This document shows positions 62,070 through 64,000 of a stretch of DNA of 64,000 nt, one piece after another. The stretch lies in the NCBI RefSeq assembly GCF_009183365.2, contig NZ_CP068230.1, positions 4,121,001 through 4,185,000 on the forward strand, given 5' to 3'. Each line of letters opens with the position of its first letter. Position 1 is the first letter of the stretch. The DNA comes from Shewanella algae (GTDB lineage Bacteria > Pseudomonadota > Gammaproteobacteria > Enterobacterales > Shewanellaceae). Below the pieces are notes generated by a model. The model was not told the origin of the DNA. It searched no databases and saw only the letters and a program-made list of their open reading frames with translations. The position numbers were made by a program, and so were the translations under genes.

Positions 62070-64000
62070 TCAAACCCGGGCCAACTGCCGAAGCCTAGCT
62101 AGTTCAGTGGCGGCGCGCTCGAAATCAAAGGCCCGCACCGCCCGCTGCAGCCGCTCAAGCGACTCGCGCCAAGGCTGCAGTGCCGAATGCTGAACCAGGG
62201 CATCGACCTGCTCCAGCGCTTCTGTGTTGTATTCATCCAAGCTCTGATGCAGGGCATCGAACTCGGCGGTAAGTGTGGCCACAGACGCACTTGAGCTGGA
62301 ACTGCCTATTGGAGTCAGTGTCTCAAACGTCTGAGGCTTTAATGACGGCTGCGATGATGGCTGCGATGACGGCTGCGATAACGGCTGGGGCAAGGCCTCC
62401 AGGGCGAGAACCAGTGCCTCCAGCGCTTGCAATAGACTGTCCAGCCGAGTCTGTATCTGCGGCAAATCGGTTGGATTATCCTGCTCCTGTTGCTGACCAA
62501 ACTGCGAGCCGAGTGCTGTGGCTATCCGGCTATTCAGTGCCAACTCCAGGGCACCGGCACACTCGGCCAGCTCAATGGCGCCGATATTGGCGGCCGAGCC
62601 CTTGATACTGTGACTCAGAAGCTGCAGCTGCGGCCAGTTCTGACGCTGCATCGCCTCTGCCAATTCAGTTGCCACCCCCTTGCCAGTGTCGCAAAAGAGT
62701 TGCAGTAAGCGCAGGTAAAGTGCCTCATTGCCATTGCAACACCTGAGCCCGGCGCTATTGTCCAGCCCGGGGAACTCGGGTAAGCCACTCACAGGCATAG
62801 ATTCGGCAGGCAATGCCGCTGCCGGAGTTTCTAGCCTGGGTTTGACCCAACGCGCCAGCGCCCCATAGAGCACCTCGGCCTGAATCGGCTTGGTGATATG
62901 CTCCACCATGCCTGCCGCCAGCGCCTTTTCCCTGTCCCCCACCATGGCATTGGCCGTCATTGCCAGCACAGGCAACCCCTTTAGCGCCGGATTGGCACGA
63001 ATAGCCCGGGTCGCCTGATAGCCATCCATCACAGGCATCTGACAGTCCATCAGCACGGCATCGAAGTCTTGCTGCTGCAGTAGCTCCAGCGCCTGCTGCC
63101 CATGCTGGGCCAGCTTGACCTGCATCCCCACCTGACTCAATAGCGCCAGCGCCAACTCCTGATTGAGCGGGTTATCTTCCACCAGCAGGATACGGGCGCC
63201 CTTGAGTTGTTGCCTTATGTTCACATGTGTTCGCGGCTCATCGGAGCAACAGGGCGTTTCGCCGGACAGATCCAGCAAAGATCGCAGCGCCGTCAACTGA
63301 CCGCAGGGAGTGTAGGGGCGCAGCAATCTCTGCTCGCCGCCGATACGGCTTAACTGTTCATCCTGACTCAGGTTCCCCAGCAGCCAGACTACGGCATGGC
63401 TTGGCAATGGCAGCGCCGCCAGGGAGTCCGGGCATTCGCGGCTCATATCCAGCAGCAGCGGCAAGCCTTTGAGCTTGGCTTCACTGTCTGCTTCGAGGCC
63501 GTCCAACCATTCGCCAAGCTGTTGCAAACTATGAAAACGCTGCAGCCTGATGCCGAGCTGGCGACACAGCCAATGCCAGTGTCGGTACTCGCCGTCATCA
63601 CTGCTGACCAGAGTCACCTCATGACCTCTGAGTGGCGCGTAATCGGCCAGATAGTGGTACTCGTCCCGGCAGGTGAGCTCCAGCTCCAGATAGAAGCGGC
63701 TGCCCTCACCTTCGCGGCTCTGACACCAGATGCGGCCATGCATCATCTCGCTCAAGCGCTTGCAGATAGCCAGCCCCAGCCCGGTACCACCATACTTGCG
63801 GGAGGTGGAGGCATCCACCTGCTCGAAAGAGTCGAACAGGGTTGCCAACTTGTCCTCAGGAATACCTATGCCGGTGTCCTGAACACAAAACTGCAGCCGC
63901 ACCTTGTCCCCCTGGCGATGCAGTAAACGGCCCCGCAGGCAGATCTCACCACCTTGGGGAGTAAACTTGAGGGCATTGCCCAGCAGATTGGTAAAGATCT
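62070..64000 (-). CDS. Hybrid sensor histidine kinase, 5' part outside window
   Basis: The gene runs off the right edge; about 643 codons are visible and the sensor and dimerisation domains are missing. From the edge come the ATP-binding N-box (FTNLLGNALKFTPQGGE), G boxes (VQDTGIGIP, KYGGTGLGLAICKRLSE), a degenerate receiver-like stretch, a full receiver domain (ILLVEDNPLNQELA, phosphoacceptor Asp in LMDCQMPVMDG, TANAM, K in ITKPI) and an HPt domain with LLSHSIKGSAANIG. The ATPase-REC-HPt order is that of BarA-type tripartite kinases. A Gln/Pro/Ser repeat linker lies near the C-terminus. The first ATG/GTG inside the window is not the true start. Confidence 0.92.
   Translation of the reverse strand, partial: IFTNLLGNALKFTPQGGEICLRGRLLHRQGDKVRLQFCVQDTGIGIPEDKLATLFDSFEQVDASTSRKYGGTGLGLAICKRLSEMMHGRIWCQSREGEGSRFYLELELTCRDEYHYLADYAPLRGHEVTLVSSDDGEYRHWHWLCRQLGIRLQRFHSLQQLGEWLDGLEADSEAKLKGLPLLLDMSRECPDSLAALPLPSHAVVWLLGNLSQDEQLSRIGGEQRLLRPYTPCGQLTALRSLLDLSGETPCCSDEPRTHVNIRQQLKGARILLVEDNPLNQELALALLSQVGMQVKLAQHGQQALELLQQQDFDAVLMDCQMPVMDGYQATRAIRANPALKGLPVLAMTANAMVGDREKALAAGMVEHITKPIQAEVLYGALARWVKPRLETPAAALPAESMPVSGLPEFPGLDNSAGLRCCNGNEALYLRLLQLFCDTGKGVATELAEAMQRQNWPQLQLLSHSIKGSAANIGAIELAECAGALELALNSRIATALGSQFGQQQEQDNPTDLPQIQTRLDSLLQALEALVLALEALPQPLSQPSSQPSSQPSLKPQTFETLTPIGSSSSSASVATLTAEFDALHQSLDEYNTEALEQVDALVQHSALQPWRESLERLQRAVRAFDFERAATELARLRQLARV
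62341..62388. repeat. In-frame 12-nt tandem repeat in the hybrid kinase linker
   Basis: Four 12-nt units encode a QPSS-type repeat after the HPt domain. Repeat number may vary among strains. Confidence 0.8.

Noticed and set aside
1..64000. CRISPR array
   Set aside because: No regularly spaced direct repeats were found; tandem repeats seen are short in-frame units or a three-unit 11-nt repeat.

Overview
The window comes from a Shewanella chromosome, most likely Shewanella algae. The strongest evidence is a full-length 218-codon qnrA at 45769-46425; chromosomal qnrA is the known signature and source of plasmid QnrA in S. algae. Core genes such as groES-groEL, deoD, ycaQ-like and trmO-like have gammaproteobacterial character and GC-rich codon use. 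No rRNA, tRNA or CRISPR array was seen. Both window edges cut a gene: scsC on the left and a hybrid histidine kinase on the right.

Layout. 0-3.8 kb: a minus-strand scsB-scsD-scsC thiol-redox (copper/oxidative stress) operon preceded by a small membrane protein. 3.9-9.4 kb: Crp/Fnr regulator, TsgA-like MFS transporter, deoD with an IS5-type MITE between them, a membrane diguanylate cyclase and a YcaQ-like protein. 9.6-14.2 kb: a POT peptide transporter, about 1 kb of palindromic dispersed repeats, a histidine phosphatase and a PAS-GGDEF diguanylate cyclase. 14.4-19.8 kb: a large winged-helix/P-loop NTPase/TM/TPR protein with three small related proteins, two of them secreted and almost identical. 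19.8-21.1 kb: an acetyl-CoA hydrolase/transferase family protein. 21.4-27 kb: two tandem 903-aa paralogues of unknown function. 27-30 kb: a small membrane protein and a BCCT transporter. 29.8-40.5 kb: a minus-strand operon of five paralogous 554-645 aa proteins and a coupled multi-pass membrane protein, headed by a possible 48-aa Cys-rich peptide. 40.8-46.4 kb: a large Ig-like-repeat lipoprotein, trmO, a second MITE, a periplasmic solute-binding-like protein and qnrA. 46.5-56.3 kb: an accessory stretch with HNH nuclease, small lipoprotein, rtcB2-prfH RNA/ribosome repair pair with a leader peptide, Sel1 protein truncated next to a dead IS200, NERD protein and an AT-rich retron (ncRNA, RT, two-TM protein). 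56.3-64 kb: groEL-groES with a sigma-32 promoter, MATE transporter, DUF4274 protein, CPBP protease and the hybrid kinase.

The most promising candidates for undescribed biology are: (1) the retron with an atypical LMDD catalytic motif and a competing RNA hairpin that traps its a2 arm; (2) a leader peptide with mutually exclusive hairpins upstream of rtcB2-prfH; (3) the six-gene paralogue operon at 29.8-40.2 kb; (4) the winged-helix/STAND-type ATPase with its small secreted partner proteins. All functional links for (2)-(4) are inference from layout.
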